49,821 nt of DNA from Chitinophagaceae bacterium (GTDB lineage: Bacteria > Bacteroidota > Bacteroidia > Chitinophagales > Chitinophagaceae): the NCBI GenBank assembly GCA_947372235.1, contig CANBSW010000011.1, positions 1-49,821 on the forward strand, in the 5' to 3' direction. The notes below the pieces were generated by a model. The model was not told where the DNA came from. It saw nothing but the letters and a program-made list of their open reading frames with translations, and searched no databases. Both the position numbers and the translations under genes were made by a program. Below are positions 7,699 to 16,203 of this stretch, piece by piece (the first letter of the stretch is position 1; each line of letters begins with the position of its first letter).

Positions 7699-8823
7699 AT
7701 GCAATTAGCCGATCTGTACCAGAAAGCCCTTCAATTCGAGTTCCTGAGCATAGAAGAAGGAATGTTTTTGTTTGAGCAAGCCCCGCTTACCGAACTGATG
7801 TATGTGGCCGATGAAATGCGCAAAAAACAAGTACCCTACAATAAAGTTACCTGGCAGATAGACCGTAATGTAAATACCACCAACGTGTGTATTGCCAACT
7901 GTAAATTTTGTAATTTTTACAGGGTGCCGGGCCATGCCGAAGCCTATATTACCGATATGCCCACTTATCGTAAAAAAATAGAAGAGACCATGAAGTTTGG
8001 GGGCGATCAATTGCTGTTACAAGGTGGCCACCACCCGGATCTGGGATTGGATTTTTATACCAAAACCTTCCGCGCCATTAAGCAGGAATATCCTACCATT
8101 AAACTGCACTCACTCGGACCACCCGAAGTAGCACATATTGCCAAGCTCGAAAAGATGAGTCATCATGATGTGTTGAAAGCCTTGCAGGAATCAGGGCTGG
8201 ATTCATTACCCGGTGCCGGAGCGGAAATATTGGTAGACCGTGTACGCAGACTGATCTCCAAAGGAAAATGTGGAGCTGATGAGTGGCTGGCAGTAATGCA
8301 TGAAGCCCATAAATTGAATATCACCACCAGTGCCACCATGATGTTTGGCCATGTGGAAACATTGGAAGAACGTTTTATACATTTAGCCCGCATTCGCGAA
8401 GTACAGAGCCGTAAGCCGGAGAATGCCAAAGGGTTCCTCGCGTTTATTCCTTGGACGTTTCAGGATGTAGATACTTTGCTTGCTCGGATCAGGGGGGTTC
8501 ATAATTTAACTACTCCGGATGAGTATATCAGAATGATTGCCATCAGCCGTATTATGCTACCCAACGTAAAAAACATACAGGCCAGCTGGTTAACAGTAGG
8601 CAAACAAACCGCTCAGATCTGTTTACATGCCGGAGCCAATGATTTTGGAAGTATCATGATCGAGGAAAACGTGGTAAGCGCCGCCGGGGCCCCGCACCGT
8701 TTTACTTACAAAACCATGCAGGAAGCCATTAAAGAAGCCGGTTTTGAACCACAACTCAGAAACCAGCAATACGAGTTCAGGCCCATACCGGAAGCGATAC
8801 AGGAGCAGGTAATAGATTATTAG
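7699..8823 (+). CDS. mqnC: Cyclic dehypoxanthine futalosine synthase (radical SAM)
   Basis: 374 aa. The radical SAM cluster motif CIANCKFC (Cys64, Cys68, Cys71) is followed by LLQGGHHPDLGLDFY and LDSLPGAGAEILVDRVR, a sequence pattern specific to the MqnC/MqnE/CofH group; the overall match is best to MqnC. The enzyme makes the spiro-ring closure turning dehypoxanthine futalosine into the cyclic form in the futalosine route to menaquinone. The other mqn genes are not adjacent, which is common in this phylum. It is monocistronic with its own candidate promoter and a hairpin after the stop. Confidence 0.95.
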   Translation: MQLADLYQKALQFEFLSIEEGMFLFEQAPLTELMYVADEMRKKQVPYNKVTWQIDRNVNTTNVCIANCKFCNFYRVPGHAEAYITDMPTYRKKIEETMKFGGDQLLLQGGHHPDLGLDFYTKTFRAIKQEYPTIKLHSLGPPEVAHIAKLEKMSHHDVLKALQESGLDSLPGAGAEILVDRVRRLISKGKCGADEWLAVMHEAHKLNITTSATMMFGHVETLEERFIHLARIREVQSRKPENAKGFLAFIPWTFQDVDTLLARIRGVHNLTTPDEYIRMIAISRIMLPNVKNIQASWLTVGKQTAQICLHAGANDFGSIMIEENVVSAAGAPHRFTYKTMQEAIKEAGFEPQLRNQQYEFRPIPEAIQEQVIDY

Positions 8824-8848
8824 CGGTGAGCTATGCGCTTCGAGCCAT

Positions 8849-8872
8849 GAGCTTTTACATTTAAAAAAGCTC
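8849..8872. terminator. Hairpin after mqnC
   Basis: GAGCTTTT at 8849-8856 pairs with AAAAGCTC at 8865-8872, 26 bp beyond the mqnC stop. The stem is short and AT-rich with no clean T-run, so it is a weak terminator candidate. Confidence 0.35.
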
Positions 8873-8956
8873 GCGCTCAAGGCTGCTTCTTAACTTTTTG
8901 TTTCACGAAATCCATACAAATACCATTAATTTCGTATACAAACCAACCCTGCCAGT

Positions 8957-9157
8957 ATGAAGCTAAAAATTATATTGCCGGTACTATTACTTACCGGATC
9001 CATCATTTTAATGGTGTTTTTGCTAAGAAATACATGCCAGCAGAAAGTTTCATGCGATAAGTGTAAAGAGTCAGCTCCCAAAAACAAAGATACCGGTGGA
9101 GGAAATGAGATTCTGGATGGTTCGCTTAACCACCTGATTGTGTATACCAGAAAATAA
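8957..9157 (+). CDS. Small membrane-anchored hypothetical protein
   Basis: 66 aa. One N-terminal hydrophobic segment (IILPVLLLTGSIILMVFLL) is followed by a short polar domain with three cysteines (NTCQQ, SCDKCKES). The CxxC pair suggests metal or thiol chemistry, but the family is not recognised. Support for it being real comes from the ATG start, the plausible membrane anchor and a strong intrinsic terminator 7 bp after the stop. It appears to be its own transcription unit between mqnC and the sigma factor. Confidence 0.6.
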   Translation: MKLKIILPVLLLTGSIILMVFLLRNTCQQKVSCDKCKESAPKNKDTGGGNEILDGSLNHLIVYTRK

Positions 9158-9163
9158 ATCCTG

Positions 9164-9192
9164 TCCCGCGATATTAACGCGGGATTTTTTTT
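9164..9192 (+). terminator. Intrinsic terminator of the small membrane protein gene
   Basis: A perfect 7-bp stem TCCCGCG / CGCGGGA with loop ATATTAA is followed by eight T residues. It ends transcription before the sigma factor gene. Confidence 0.85.
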
Positions 9193-9269
9193 CTTTGTGC
9201 TGTAACAAAATAGATCCTGTAGCGTATAACCTGTATACAAAGCAACAATTCTGAGCTATTACTGCTGTT

Positions 9270-9758
9270 ATGACTGAGAAAGAGTACAATGAATGTGTTA
9301 ACCAATACGCCGATAATGTTTACCGCTTTATCGTGAAAAATCTTCGTCATGAAGAAGATGCCCGCGATATTGTGCAAACTGCTTTCGAAAAATTATGGCG
9401 TAATAAGGAGGCAGTGGAAAACGATAAATCAAAATCTTTCCTGTTTACGGTAGCCTATAACCAGATGATCGATCATATCAGAAAAAACAAACGTATTCAG
9501 TTAAAGGATGATTTTTCGGAAGATGCCAGACAAGTGCATCAATCAAGCAATCCTAATTTGAAAAAAGCCCTGATGCAAGCCCTGAACCGTTTGAATGAAA
9601 CACAGAGAAGTTTGGTAATGCTGAAAGATTATGAAGGGTACAGTTACGAGGAAATAGGTGAGATCATGGGATTGAACGAAAGTCAGGTGAAAGTATACCT
9701 CCACAGGGCAAGGCTAACCCTGCGGACTTATTTAGTGAGCCCCGAAAATGTGAGATAA
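9270..9758 (+). CDS. ECF-type RNA polymerase sigma factor
   Basis: 162 aa, the standard ECF size with regions 2 and 4 only. Region 2 has DARDIVQTAFEKLW then SFLFTVAYNQMIDHIR; region 4 has the helix-turn-helix YSYEEIGEIMGLNESQVKVY followed by LHRARLTLR. It directs transcription of a small regulon in response to a signal sensed by its anti-sigma partner, which is the next gene 38 bp downstream. The third gene is an outer membrane barrel, so the signal may be envelope-related. Confidence 0.9.
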   Translation: MTEKEYNECVNQYADNVYRFIVKNLRHEEDARDIVQTAFEKLWRNKEAVENDKSKSFLFTVAYNQMIDHIRKNKRIQLKDDFSEDARQVHQSSNPNLKKALMQALNRLNETQRSLVMLKDYEGYSYEEIGEIMGLNESQVKVYLHRARLTLRTYLVSPENVR

Positions 9759-9796
9759 AAAATCAGTGAAATCATACAAAAAAATCATACAAATCT

Positions 9797-10927
9797 GTGA
9801 TCATCATTAACCAACATAATTACGAGGAGTTTTTCCTGCTGTATGTAGACGGTGAACTGTCTGCCGCAGACAAGCAAGCTGTTGAACAGTTTGTGCAGGC
9901 AAACCCTGATCTGGCAATTGAGTTGGAGATGCTGCAACAAACACTGCTTATTAATGATGAACTGGCTTTTGAGGATAAGGACCTTTTATTCAGAACCGAA
10001 GCCACTGAGATCAATTCTTATAATTATGAAGAGCATTTTCTGTTGTATGCAGATAATGAATTGACTGTCGGGGCAAAAGAAAATGTAGAAAAATTTGTTT
10101 TACAGCATCCGGCCTTACAGGAAAATTTTATGCTCTTACAACACACAAAGCTGGAACCTGAAACAATCGTGTTTTCTGATAAACAATCTTTGTATCGTAA
10201 AGAAGAAACAAAAAAACCGGTATTTATTTTAGGCTGGCAGCGTATAGCGATTGCCGCGGCATTGATTGGTTTTGTAGTATTGGTATGGACATTGATTCCT
10301 CATACCATTTCATCAGAACAAAATCTGGCGCAGCAGAAATCAGATGAAAAATCTTCCGGCATAAACAGTATTGGTTCAGAGAAAAAAATAAAAGATAGGG
10401 TATTATCAAATAATGTTGCATCAAATGCAGTTGTTACTGCTTCTGTTTCCAATAATGGAAGCAAATCAATCTCAACAGAAAAAAATAAACTTGCCAAAAA
10501 CAAAGTTGTTGTTGAAACAAATAACCTGATCGCGAGCAATACAACACCGGCAGTTTCTCAGCCTGTAGAAAGCACCAGGGCTAATACTGTTAGTGTTACT
10601 GCAAGTACAAATGAAACAGCTACTGCAAAAGTGGTACAGACATTGCCGGTTGAAAACACATCCATATCAGGCATTGATCTGGGCAAAACACCCAACAATC
10701 CTGAAGAGAACAAAAGTTATTTTACAGACAATGCCCAGCAGGCAGTGTACAAAGAACTGGATACAGAAGATGACAAGAAAAGTTTATTATTGGGTTCATT
10801 AGAAATTAATAAAGACAAGCTTCGCGGATTCTTCAGAAAAGCGGGTAGTATTTTCCGCGGTAAGGCAAAGGATATGGATGAAAAAACAGAAACCCGTCCA
10901 TCTTCCAATTCCCGCTCATTAAAATAA
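9797..10927 (+). CDS. Membrane protein, probable anti-sigma factor with duplicated N-terminal module
   Basis: 376 aa from a GTG start; no in-frame ATG lies close upstream. Two consecutive related modules open the protein, NYEEFFLLYVDGELS and NYEEHFLLYADNELT, each ending in a V-E-x-F-V helix followed by P-[DA]-L. This resembles the helical sigma-binding domain of anti-sigma factors without the zinc HxxxCxxC set. A single membrane helix follows near residue 150 (IAIAAALIGFVVLVWTLIP), then a low-complexity Ser/Thr/Asn/Lys-rich periplasmic region. Its position directly after an ECF sigma gene supports the anti-sigma call; I infer function from that and topology. Confidence 0.7.
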   Translation: MIIINQHNYEEFFLLYVDGELSAADKQAVEQFVQANPDLAIELEMLQQTLLINDELAFEDKDLLFRTEATEINSYNYEEHFLLYADNELTVGAKENVEKFVLQHPALQENFMLLQHTKLEPETIVFSDKQSLYRKEETKKPVFILGWQRIAIAAALIGFVVLVWTLIPHTISSEQNLAQQKSDEKSSGINSIGSEKKIKDRVLSNNVASNAVVTASVSNNGSKSISTEKNKLAKNKVVVETNNLIASNTTPAVSQPVESTRANTVSVTASTNETATAKVVQTLPVENTSISGIDLGKTPNNPEENKSYFTDNAQQAVYKELDTEDDKKSLLLGSLEINKDKLRGFFRKAGSIFRGKAKDMDEKTETRPSSNSRSLK

Positions 10928-10945
10928 AAAGATAAAAACAGAAAT

Positions 10946-11815
10946 ATGAAACAATTAGCATGTGCAGCAGCCTTCTTATTGGTTGCAGGAGCAGGTTTTG
11001 CTCAAACAGACAGTACCGCAAAAAGTACAGACACTGTGAAGGTTGGCAATTTTATCATTATTAAAAAGAACAATGGTTCTGTCAGCAGTTCTGAAAAAAA
11101 AGAAAACAGGAATAACAGTTATGAGTTTAAGGTAGAACGACGCCCTCGTAAAAGAAGCAATATCAGTACCAACTGGTGGATCATGGATCTTGGCTTTGCC
11201 AATATGCGCGATAATACCAATTACCTTTCTGCACAAACCGGAGGTTATTTTAAAACATTACGTGCAGCAGATGGAGCTGTAACCCAGAACAGTTATAAAC
11301 TGATTCCAGGCAAATCAAGCAATGTAAATATCTGGTTCTTTATGCAGAAACTGAACATTGTAAAACATGTGGTAAACCTGAAATATGGTTTAGGATTGGA
11401 AATGTATAACTACAGATACGATACACGATTAAGTTTCCGTAAAGACCCACAGCCCTTTGTTTTCAATGATTCTATTGGTTTTACAAAAAACAAATTATAT
11501 GTGGAATATTTAACTGTCCCCATCATGCTTAATTTCAATACTACGCCAGACACAAGAAGAGGTTTTAGTTTTAGCGCAGGTGTGAGTGCAGGTTATTTAA
11601 CCAACAGCCGAAACAAACAGATCAGTTCTGAGCGTGGCAAACAAAAGATCAAAGGTGATTTTAATTTTGAACCATGGCGTGTTGCTGCTATTGGAGAGTT
11701 AGGATTGGGACCAATCAGATTATATGGAAGCTATAGCCTTAACCGTTTACAATCAGATATTACACGGGTTGAACAATATCCATATACCGTAGGTATCCGT
11801 TTCAGTAATTGGTAG
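10946..11815 (+). CDS. PorT-like outer membrane beta-barrel protein
   Basis: 289 aa with a signal peptide ending GAGFAQ, then a basic, Ser/Lys-rich linker (residues ~40-75) and about eight amphipathic strands, for example VNLKYGLGLEMYNYRY and FSFSAGVSAGYLT. It ends in an aromatic residue (RFSNW), as expected for BamA-dependent barrels. It fits the PorT/beta-barrel 2 type common in this phylum. It is 18 bp after the anti-sigma gene and therefore the third gene of the sigma operon; it may be the sensor input or simply a target. Exact function is unknown. Confidence 0.75.
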   Translation: MKQLACAAAFLLVAGAGFAQTDSTAKSTDTVKVGNFIIIKKNNGSVSSSEKKENRNNSYEFKVERRPRKRSNISTNWWIMDLGFANMRDNTNYLSAQTGGYFKTLRAADGAVTQNSYKLIPGKSSNVNIWFFMQKLNIVKHVVNLKYGLGLEMYNYRYDTRLSFRKDPQPFVFNDSIGFTKNKLYVEYLTVPIMLNFNTTPDTRRGFSFSAGVSAGYLTNSRNKQISSERGKQKIKGDFNFEPWRVAAIGELGLGPIRLYGSYSLNRLQSDITRVEQYPYTVGIRFSNW

Positions 11816-11859
11816 GATTTATAAAGCAGGTTTTATTTCTCATGTTTATAACAACAACT

Positions 11860-11884
11860 CGCCCCTTTTCCAAGGGGCGTTTAT
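11860..11884 (+). terminator. Intrinsic terminator of the sigma/anti-sigma/barrel operon
   Basis: CGCCCCTT (11860-11867) pairs with AAGGGGCG (11872-11879) across a TTCC loop and is followed by TTTAT. It lies 45 bp after the barrel gene stop. Confidence 0.75.
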
Positions 11885-12054
11885 CGTCATTGCGGAGGAA
11901 CGACCTCGTATCGCTTTAGCTTTAGCGGTGGCGCAAGCAATCTGTGCTTCTGATGTTGAACAATCAAACAAAAGAGAGAGTCAATTCATTTTGTTTTAGC
12001 TAATTCCCTGCAGGCACAATCTACAGATTGCTTCGCGAAGCTCGCAATGACGTG
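11885..12054. repeat. Inverted repeat of family A, long-loop copy
   Basis: The left end starts CGTCATTGCGGAGGAACGA and contains GCAAGCAATCTGTGC; the right end reads ACAGATTGCTTCGCGAAGCTCGCAATGACG. The ends match family A (338-431), but the interior is longer and degraded. With the terminator before it, this accounts for most of the 344-bp gap between the barrel gene and the L,D-transpeptidase gene. The rest is AT-rich upstream DNA with no clear promoter. Confidence 0.8.
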
Positions 12055-12159
12055 TAAAACGCTGCATCAATTAATTCCGCATTAACTTAATTTTTGGTGA
12101 ATTAACCGATACACAACAATTGAATACAATAGTTTGCTTTCAAATAAACCCCCTCCCGT

Positions 12160-12696
12160 ATGAAAGCGCCTTTGTATCTGTCGTTACTTGGTTTGATTGC
12201 AGTAACAAATACTTCTTTCAAAAAAACCGCGACCATAAAATTTGCAACGAGAAATACCTATCTGGTATTGGTTGTGAAATCCAATTATGAAATGGTGCTA
12301 TACGATTCAAGCGGGGAGCGGATAGTAACGTATCCTGTTGTTTTTGGCAACAAAGACCTTGGCGATAAGATGATGCAGGGTGACCGCAAAACACCCGAAG
12401 GTATTTTTCATATTACCTGTAAACGAAAACATGAAAAATGGAGTGCCTTTTTAAATATTGATTACCCAACTGCAGAAAGCTACCAGAAATTCAATGAAAG
12501 AAAAGCGAAAGGATTGATTCCACCCAATGCAGAAATTGGCGGTGGTATTGGTATACACGGTACCTGGCCACACGAAGACTTTGCCATTGATCAATATCAA
12601 AACTGGACGGAAGGATGTATTAGTACAAAGAATATGTACATCCAGGAAATATTTGCTTTGTTACCTGTTGGAACAAGGGTGGAGATCAGGAGATGA
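12160..12696 (+). CDS. L,D-transpeptidase family protein (YkuD domain)
   Basis: 178 aa with a short hydrophobic N-terminus that may be a signal peptide. The YkuD catalytic signature is present: GIHGTWP with His133, then TEGCIST with Cys153 as nucleophile. Before it, FGNKDLGDKMMQGDRKTPEG is the usual substrate-cleft strand. Enzymes of this type crosslink peptidoglycan or act on related peptides in the periplasm. The stop codon TGA is the first base triplet of a short repeat motif (12694-12723) that also occurs after two other genes. Confidence 0.87.
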   Translation: MKAPLYLSLLGLIAVTNTSFKKTATIKFATRNTYLVLVVKSNYEMVLYDSSGERIVTYPVVFGNKDLGDKMMQGDRKTPEGIFHITCKRKHEKWSAFLNIDYPTAESYQKFNERKAKGLIPPNAEIGGGIGIHGTWPHEDFAIDQYQNWTEGCISTKNMYIQEIFALLPVGTRVEIRR

Positions 12697-12723
12697 ATAT
12701 CGAACAGATGAATGATGAAGTAA
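12694..12723 (+). repeat. Stop-codon-abutting repeat motif, copy 1
   Basis: TGAATATCGAACAGATGAAT, continuing GATGAAGTAA, begins with the stop codon of the L,D-transpeptidase. Copies 2 and 3 lie at 20202-20228 and 21457-21494. Confidence 0.85.
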
Positions 12724-12736
12724 CTCCAAAAAGTTT

Positions 12737-12780
12737 CCCCGCCTGCCAAGGAGGGGACCGATTATTTCGTCAGAAATAAT
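12737..12780. terminator. Inverted repeats between convergent genes
   Basis: Two adjacent stems, CCCCGCCT/AGGAGGGG (one mismatch) and ATTATTTC/GAAATAAT, lie in the 101-bp gap between the convergent L,D-transpeptidase and dusB genes. They are placed to act as a two-way terminator, though clean T-runs are lacking. Confidence 0.45.
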
Positions 12781-12797
12781 CAGGGGTGGTTAGTGAG

Positions 12798-13835
12798 TTA
12801 AATGGGACATTTCTCGTGATAATTAATCAACTCAATCGGTGTGCGCTCAATTGTATATCCCTGGTAATTTTGTTTCACTTCATCCAATACCGCTTCAACT
12901 TCTTCCATTGTTTTCAGTGTAACCAACCGATTTCGGTAATCTTTTATATTGGGTAAGCCTTTTAAATAATTGGCATAATGCCTGCGCATTTCATTGATGC
13001 CAACTACAGGGCCTTTCCATTCCAATGATTTGCGTAAATGTTTTTTAGCTACTTCCACTCTTTCATCAATGGTTGGCCCATGCATTAATTCGCCGGTGGC
13101 AATATAATGTTTGATCTCGCGGAAGATCCATGGATAGCCAATAGCCGCACGACCAATCATAATGCCGTCAACACCATATCTGTTTTTATACTCCAATGCT
13201 TTTTGCGGACTATCAATATCTCCATTACCAAAAATGGGAATATGGATACGTGGATTATTTTTTACTTTGGCGATGAGTGACCAATCGGCCTCACCTTTGT
13301 ACATCTGTGAGCGTGTACGGCCGTGAATGGCGAGGGCTTTGATGCCTGCATCCTGTAAACGCTCTGCTACTTCTTCAATGTTTTTGGTGTTATCATCCCA
13401 GCCCAAACGTGTTTTTACAGTTACGGGCAGTTTGGTACTTTTTACAACCGCTTCTGTTAAACGAACCATCAGATCCACATCTTTCAACACACCGGCACCG
13501 GCACCTTTGGTAACCACTTTTTTTACAGGGCAGCCAAAATTGATATCCAGCAAATCGGGATTCACCGTTTCTACAATTTTAGCGCTGAGCGACATAGCAT
13601 CTTCATCACCACCAAAAATTTGTATCCCCACAGGGCGTTCGTAATCGAATATGTCTAATTTCTGGCGGCTTTTCATCGCATCGCGGATCAATCCTTCGCT
13701 GCTGATGAATTCTGTATACATCAGATCGGCACCATTATCTTTACAAACGGCACGGAAAGGTGGGTCACTCACGTCTTCCATGGGAGCGAGTAAGAGAGGA
13801 AAATCAGGTAATTCTATCTGGTCTATTCTAACCAT
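12798..13835 (-). CDS. dusB: tRNA-dihydrouridine synthase B
   Basis: 345 aa from the ATG at 13835; the track start at 13850 would add only MIIVN. FMN TIM barrel: LAPMEDVSDPPFR at the N-terminus, DINFGCPVKKVVTKGAGAG with the catalytic cysteine, VTVKTRLGWDD, IHGRTRSQMYKG and GVDGIMIGRAAIG for phosphate binding. This order and the NFGCP motif fit the DusB/nifR3 branch. It reduces uridine in the D-loop of tRNA. It diverges from the CPBP gene and converges on the L,D-transpeptidase. Confidence 0.93.
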   Translation of the reverse strand: MVRIDQIELPDFPLLLAPMEDVSDPPFRAVCKDNGADLMYTEFISSEGLIRDAMKSRQKLDIFDYERPVGIQIFGGDEDAMSLSAKIVETVNPDLLDINFGCPVKKVVTKGAGAGVLKDVDLMVRLTEAVVKSTKLPVTVKTRLGWDDNTKNIEEVAERLQDAGIKALAIHGRTRSQMYKGEADWSLIAKVKNNPRIHIPIFGNGDIDSPQKALEYKNRYGVDGIMIGRAAIGYPWIFREIKHYIATGELMHGPTIDERVEVAKKHLRKSLEWKGPVVGINEMRRHYANYLKGLPNIKDYRNRLVTLKTMEEVEAVLDEVKQNYQGYTIERTPIELINYHEKCPI

Positions 13836-13895
13836 ATTTACAATTATCATGGAAAAAGGAAGATCAAAATGATTTACCTTTTATCCTTTTGGTGC

Positions 13896-13903
13896 TAAGT
13901 TTG
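13896..13903 (+). promoter_or_regulatory. Candidate -7 promoter element for the CPBP-DUF2007 unit
   Basis: TAAGTTTG matches TAnnTTTG and lies 41 bp before ATG 13945. This also argues against the TTG start at 13915, which would leave almost no leader. A -33 box is not clear. Confidence 0.45.
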
Positions 13904-13944
13904 TTTTTAAGAAGTTGCAAATTTACAATCTTATTTCTCAATCA

Positions 13945-14883
13945 ATGAATCAAAAGCCTGTACTCAGTCATCCTTCACAGTTTGCCTTATTAATTGGACT
14001 GATGGGTGCTTTTTTGATTCTTTCTGCCTTAATGATCCCTTTTCTGGGTAGTTTTTTGATGCATATGCCATCTAACCAGGTGTTGAAACAAATTGGACGT
14101 CCGGAAAATGCAGATGCTTCCAGAATACTAAATACGCTGGCCTCACTGTTTTCTTTCTTAATGCCGGCTGTTATTTTGGCGAACCTGATCAGTAAAAAAC
14201 CATTTGCACAATTGGGATTTAATACCTCATTTAATGTGAGGCAATTGTTCTTATTAATAGTGATCACATTTGCCAGTATGGTATTGAGTGGCGCATTAGG
14301 TGAGTTAAATGAGATCATCCCCATCCCTGCCAAATGGTTTGCCAAAGCCAAAGAAATGGAAGAAACCAATAAGGCTTCTATGATGGTGATGGCTAATATG
14401 AAAACACAGTTTGACTATGTGTTGTCTTTACTGGTACTGGCAGTAGCCCCTGCCATTTTTGAAGAAGTGTTGTTTCGCGGAGGATTTCAACAGGTATTGA
14501 TTGGCTGGACAAACAACAAATGGACCGGTATTATTATTACCAGTGTTTTTTTTAGTGCCATTCACTTTTCTTATTTTGGATTTTTACCAAGGGTTGCATT
14601 AGGTATGGTATTAGGATTGATTTTTTACCAGAGTAAAAATATCTGGTTCAATATACTGTTGCATTTTCTGAACAATGCGATGATTGTAACACAGTTGTAC
14701 ATTGTTTCCAAACAAGGAAAATCCATAAACAAAACCATGGATGAAAGTATGCCTGTCTGGTGGGGTGCCGTTGCTTTGTTTGTATTGGTAATATTGTTCA
14801 ATACTTTTAAAAAAGAAAGTAAATTAGTGTTGACAGAAAAAGAACTGTCCATTCATTCGTCTCCTGAAAATATTCTCTCTTAA
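13945..14883 (+). CDS. CPBP family intramembrane glutamic protease
   Basis: 312 aa from ATG 13945; the track start 13915 is a TTG. About seven to eight membrane helices. The CPBP (Rce1-like) motifs are present: EEVLFRGGFQ (EExxxR), then FFSAIHFSYFG (FxxxH) and LLHFLNNAM (HxxxN). These enzymes cleave within or next to the membrane; in bacteria the natural substrates are mostly unknown. The stop overlaps the start of the DUF2007 gene by one base, and cdsA follows, suggesting one transcript. Confidence 0.9.
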   Translation: MNQKPVLSHPSQFALLIGLMGAFLILSALMIPFLGSFLMHMPSNQVLKQIGRPENADASRILNTLASLFSFLMPAVILANLISKKPFAQLGFNTSFNVRQLFLLIVITFASMVLSGALGELNEIIPIPAKWFAKAKEMEETNKASMMVMANMKTQFDYVLSLLVLAVAPAIFEEVLFRGGFQQVLIGWTNNKWTGIIITSVFFSAIHFSYFGFLPRVALGMVLGLIFYQSKNIWFNILLHFLNNAMIVTQLYIVSKQGKSINKTMDESMPVWWGAVALFVLVILFNTFKKESKLVLTEKELSIHSSPENILS

Positions 14884-15089
14884 TGCAAGCCTGGCAAAAA
14901 ATTTACGCAACCCGCAATCATGCAGAAGCAAGTATTATACAAGGTATGCTGGAAGAAAACCAGATCCCTGTTCAGATCATGAATAAACAAGACAGCAGCT
15001 ATCTCAATTTTGGAGATATCGAATTGTTTGTACCCGGCCCTTTTGCAGAAACGGCAAAACTGTTGGTAGCACAGAGTTTGTTGAACTAA
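14883..15089 (+). CDS. DUF2007 domain small protein
   Basis: 68 aa. WQKIYATRNHAEASIIQGML then EENQIPVQIMNKQDSS and IELFVPG match the DUF2007 (putative signal transducing protein) ferredoxin-like fold. Its specific role is not known. Start and stop overlap with the CPBP protease gene by a single base, indicating coupled translation. Confidence 0.85.
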   Translation: MQAWQKIYATRNHAEASIIQGMLEENQIPVQIMNKQDSSYLNFGDIELFVPGPFAETAKLLVAQSLLN

Positions 15090-15137
15090 GCTTGGTTTAA
15101 AGTTTACTGTTTAAAGTTTTAGATTGGTTGCTTTTTC

Positions 15138-15220
15138 GTACTTCTAACCTCATACTCGTACCTGCAACATTTGGTTTTCTACCTCTTTCGTTCGTACTTC
15201 GTACCTCTAATCTCGTACTT
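15138..15220. repeat. Short direct-repeat tract upstream of cdsA
   Basis: The words TCGTAC, CTTCTAACCTC and CCTCTAATCTC recur several times in tandem-like order before cdsA. It resembles decayed small repeat copies and creates the spurious N-terminal extension of the track ORF. Confidence 0.55.
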
Positions 15221-15223
15221 CCT

Positions 15224-16090
15224 ATGGCATTTAATTTCCAGACATTTAAAACGCGGGCACTAACCGCTGTTGTTTTTGTGATAGTGATGTTGATCGGCTT
15301 GTTATGGAATCAATGGAGTTTTTTAGCATTGTTTACCATTGTTCATTTTGGTTGCTGGATGGAATACCAGAAACTGGTAGGATTGATTGATGAAGAATAC
15401 AAATCGATCAGTCCTTTACATAAATATGGTGTGATGATGATTGGCTGGGGATTGATGTTGTGGATGACGGATGCAAGCTATCGTTTTGGAACCATTACAG
15501 TAGCAGTGATCGGTTGGTCATTATTCTGGATTGGAATGATCGCTTTTGTTGTGAGTGAATTGTTACTCAGTAAAAAACCGTCTCCAAAATTATGGGCACA
15601 TTCTGCTTTAGGACTTATCTATATTTCTATGAGCTGGGGCCTGATGATGCGCTTATGGGGCAATATTAACGGAACCATTTTGGATAGTATCTATTCGTGG
15701 ATGTTACCTGTATTACTGATCGCATCCATTTGGATCAATGATACCATGGCATATGTTGTAGGATCGTTGATTGGTAAAACACCACTGTCTCCCATTTCAC
15801 CTAAAAAAACCTGGGAAGGCACCATTGGCGGGGCTCTCCTTGCTATTGCAGTAGTAACACTGACAGGTGTATATGCATTTCATTTTCCAATAAAAACATT
15901 ATTGATCATTTCTGCAACGGCTGCCATTGCAGGAACCCTGGGCGATCTTTTCGAAAGTAAACTCAAACGTATGGCCGGTGTAAAAGATAGTGGACAGATC
16001 ATGCCGGGGCATGGTGGTTTTTTAGACAGGTTTGATTCTTTGCTGGTGGCTGTTATTGTGGTTTGGGTGGTGTTTTATTTTATGTATTGA
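15224..16090 (+). CDS. cdsA: Phosphatidate cytidylyltransferase
   Basis: 288 aa from ATG 15224. The track ORF begins 96 bp earlier inside a repeated TCGTACTTC-type spacer that reads as the duplicated peptide RTSNLILVP/RTSNLVLP, which is not part of the enzyme. About eight membrane helices, then the CdsA signature: PKKTWEGTIGG, GDLFESKLKRMAGVKDSG and MPGHGGFLDRFDS. It makes CDP-diacylglycerol from phosphatidic acid and CTP at the inner membrane, the branch point for all phospholipids. It is downstream of DUF2007 with a 134-bp gap. Confidence 0.93.
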   Translation: MAFNFQTFKTRALTAVVFVIVMLIGLLWNQWSFLALFTIVHFGCWMEYQKLVGLIDEEYKSISPLHKYGVMMIGWGLMLWMTDASYRFGTITVAVIGWSLFWIGMIAFVVSELLLSKKPSPKLWAHSALGLIYISMSWGLMMRLWGNINGTILDSIYSWMLPVLLIASIWINDTMAYVVGSLIGKTPLSPISPKKTWEGTIGGALLAIAVVTLTGVYAFHFPIKTLLIISATAAIAGTLGDLFESKLKRMAGVKDSGQIMPGHGGFLDRFDSLLVAVIVVWVVFYFMY

Positions 16091-16116
16091 ACTCTATAAA
16101 TTTAGGAGCCTCTAAT

Positions 16117-16157
16117 ACACCCTGCCCCCCCTTTCAGGGGAGGGCAGGGTGGGGTGT
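16117..16157. terminator. GC-rich inverted repeat after cdsA
   Basis: ACACCCTGCCC pairs with GGGCAGGGTGGGGTGT around an inner CCC/GGG stem, 27 bp after the cdsA stop and before the convergent VanZ-like gene. It is a stable hairpin that could end transcription from either side, without a strong T-run. Confidence 0.5.
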
Positions 16158-16203
16158 AATGGGAGAACTACAAATTATCACTATAAAAAAATCAGCAATA
16201 GAA

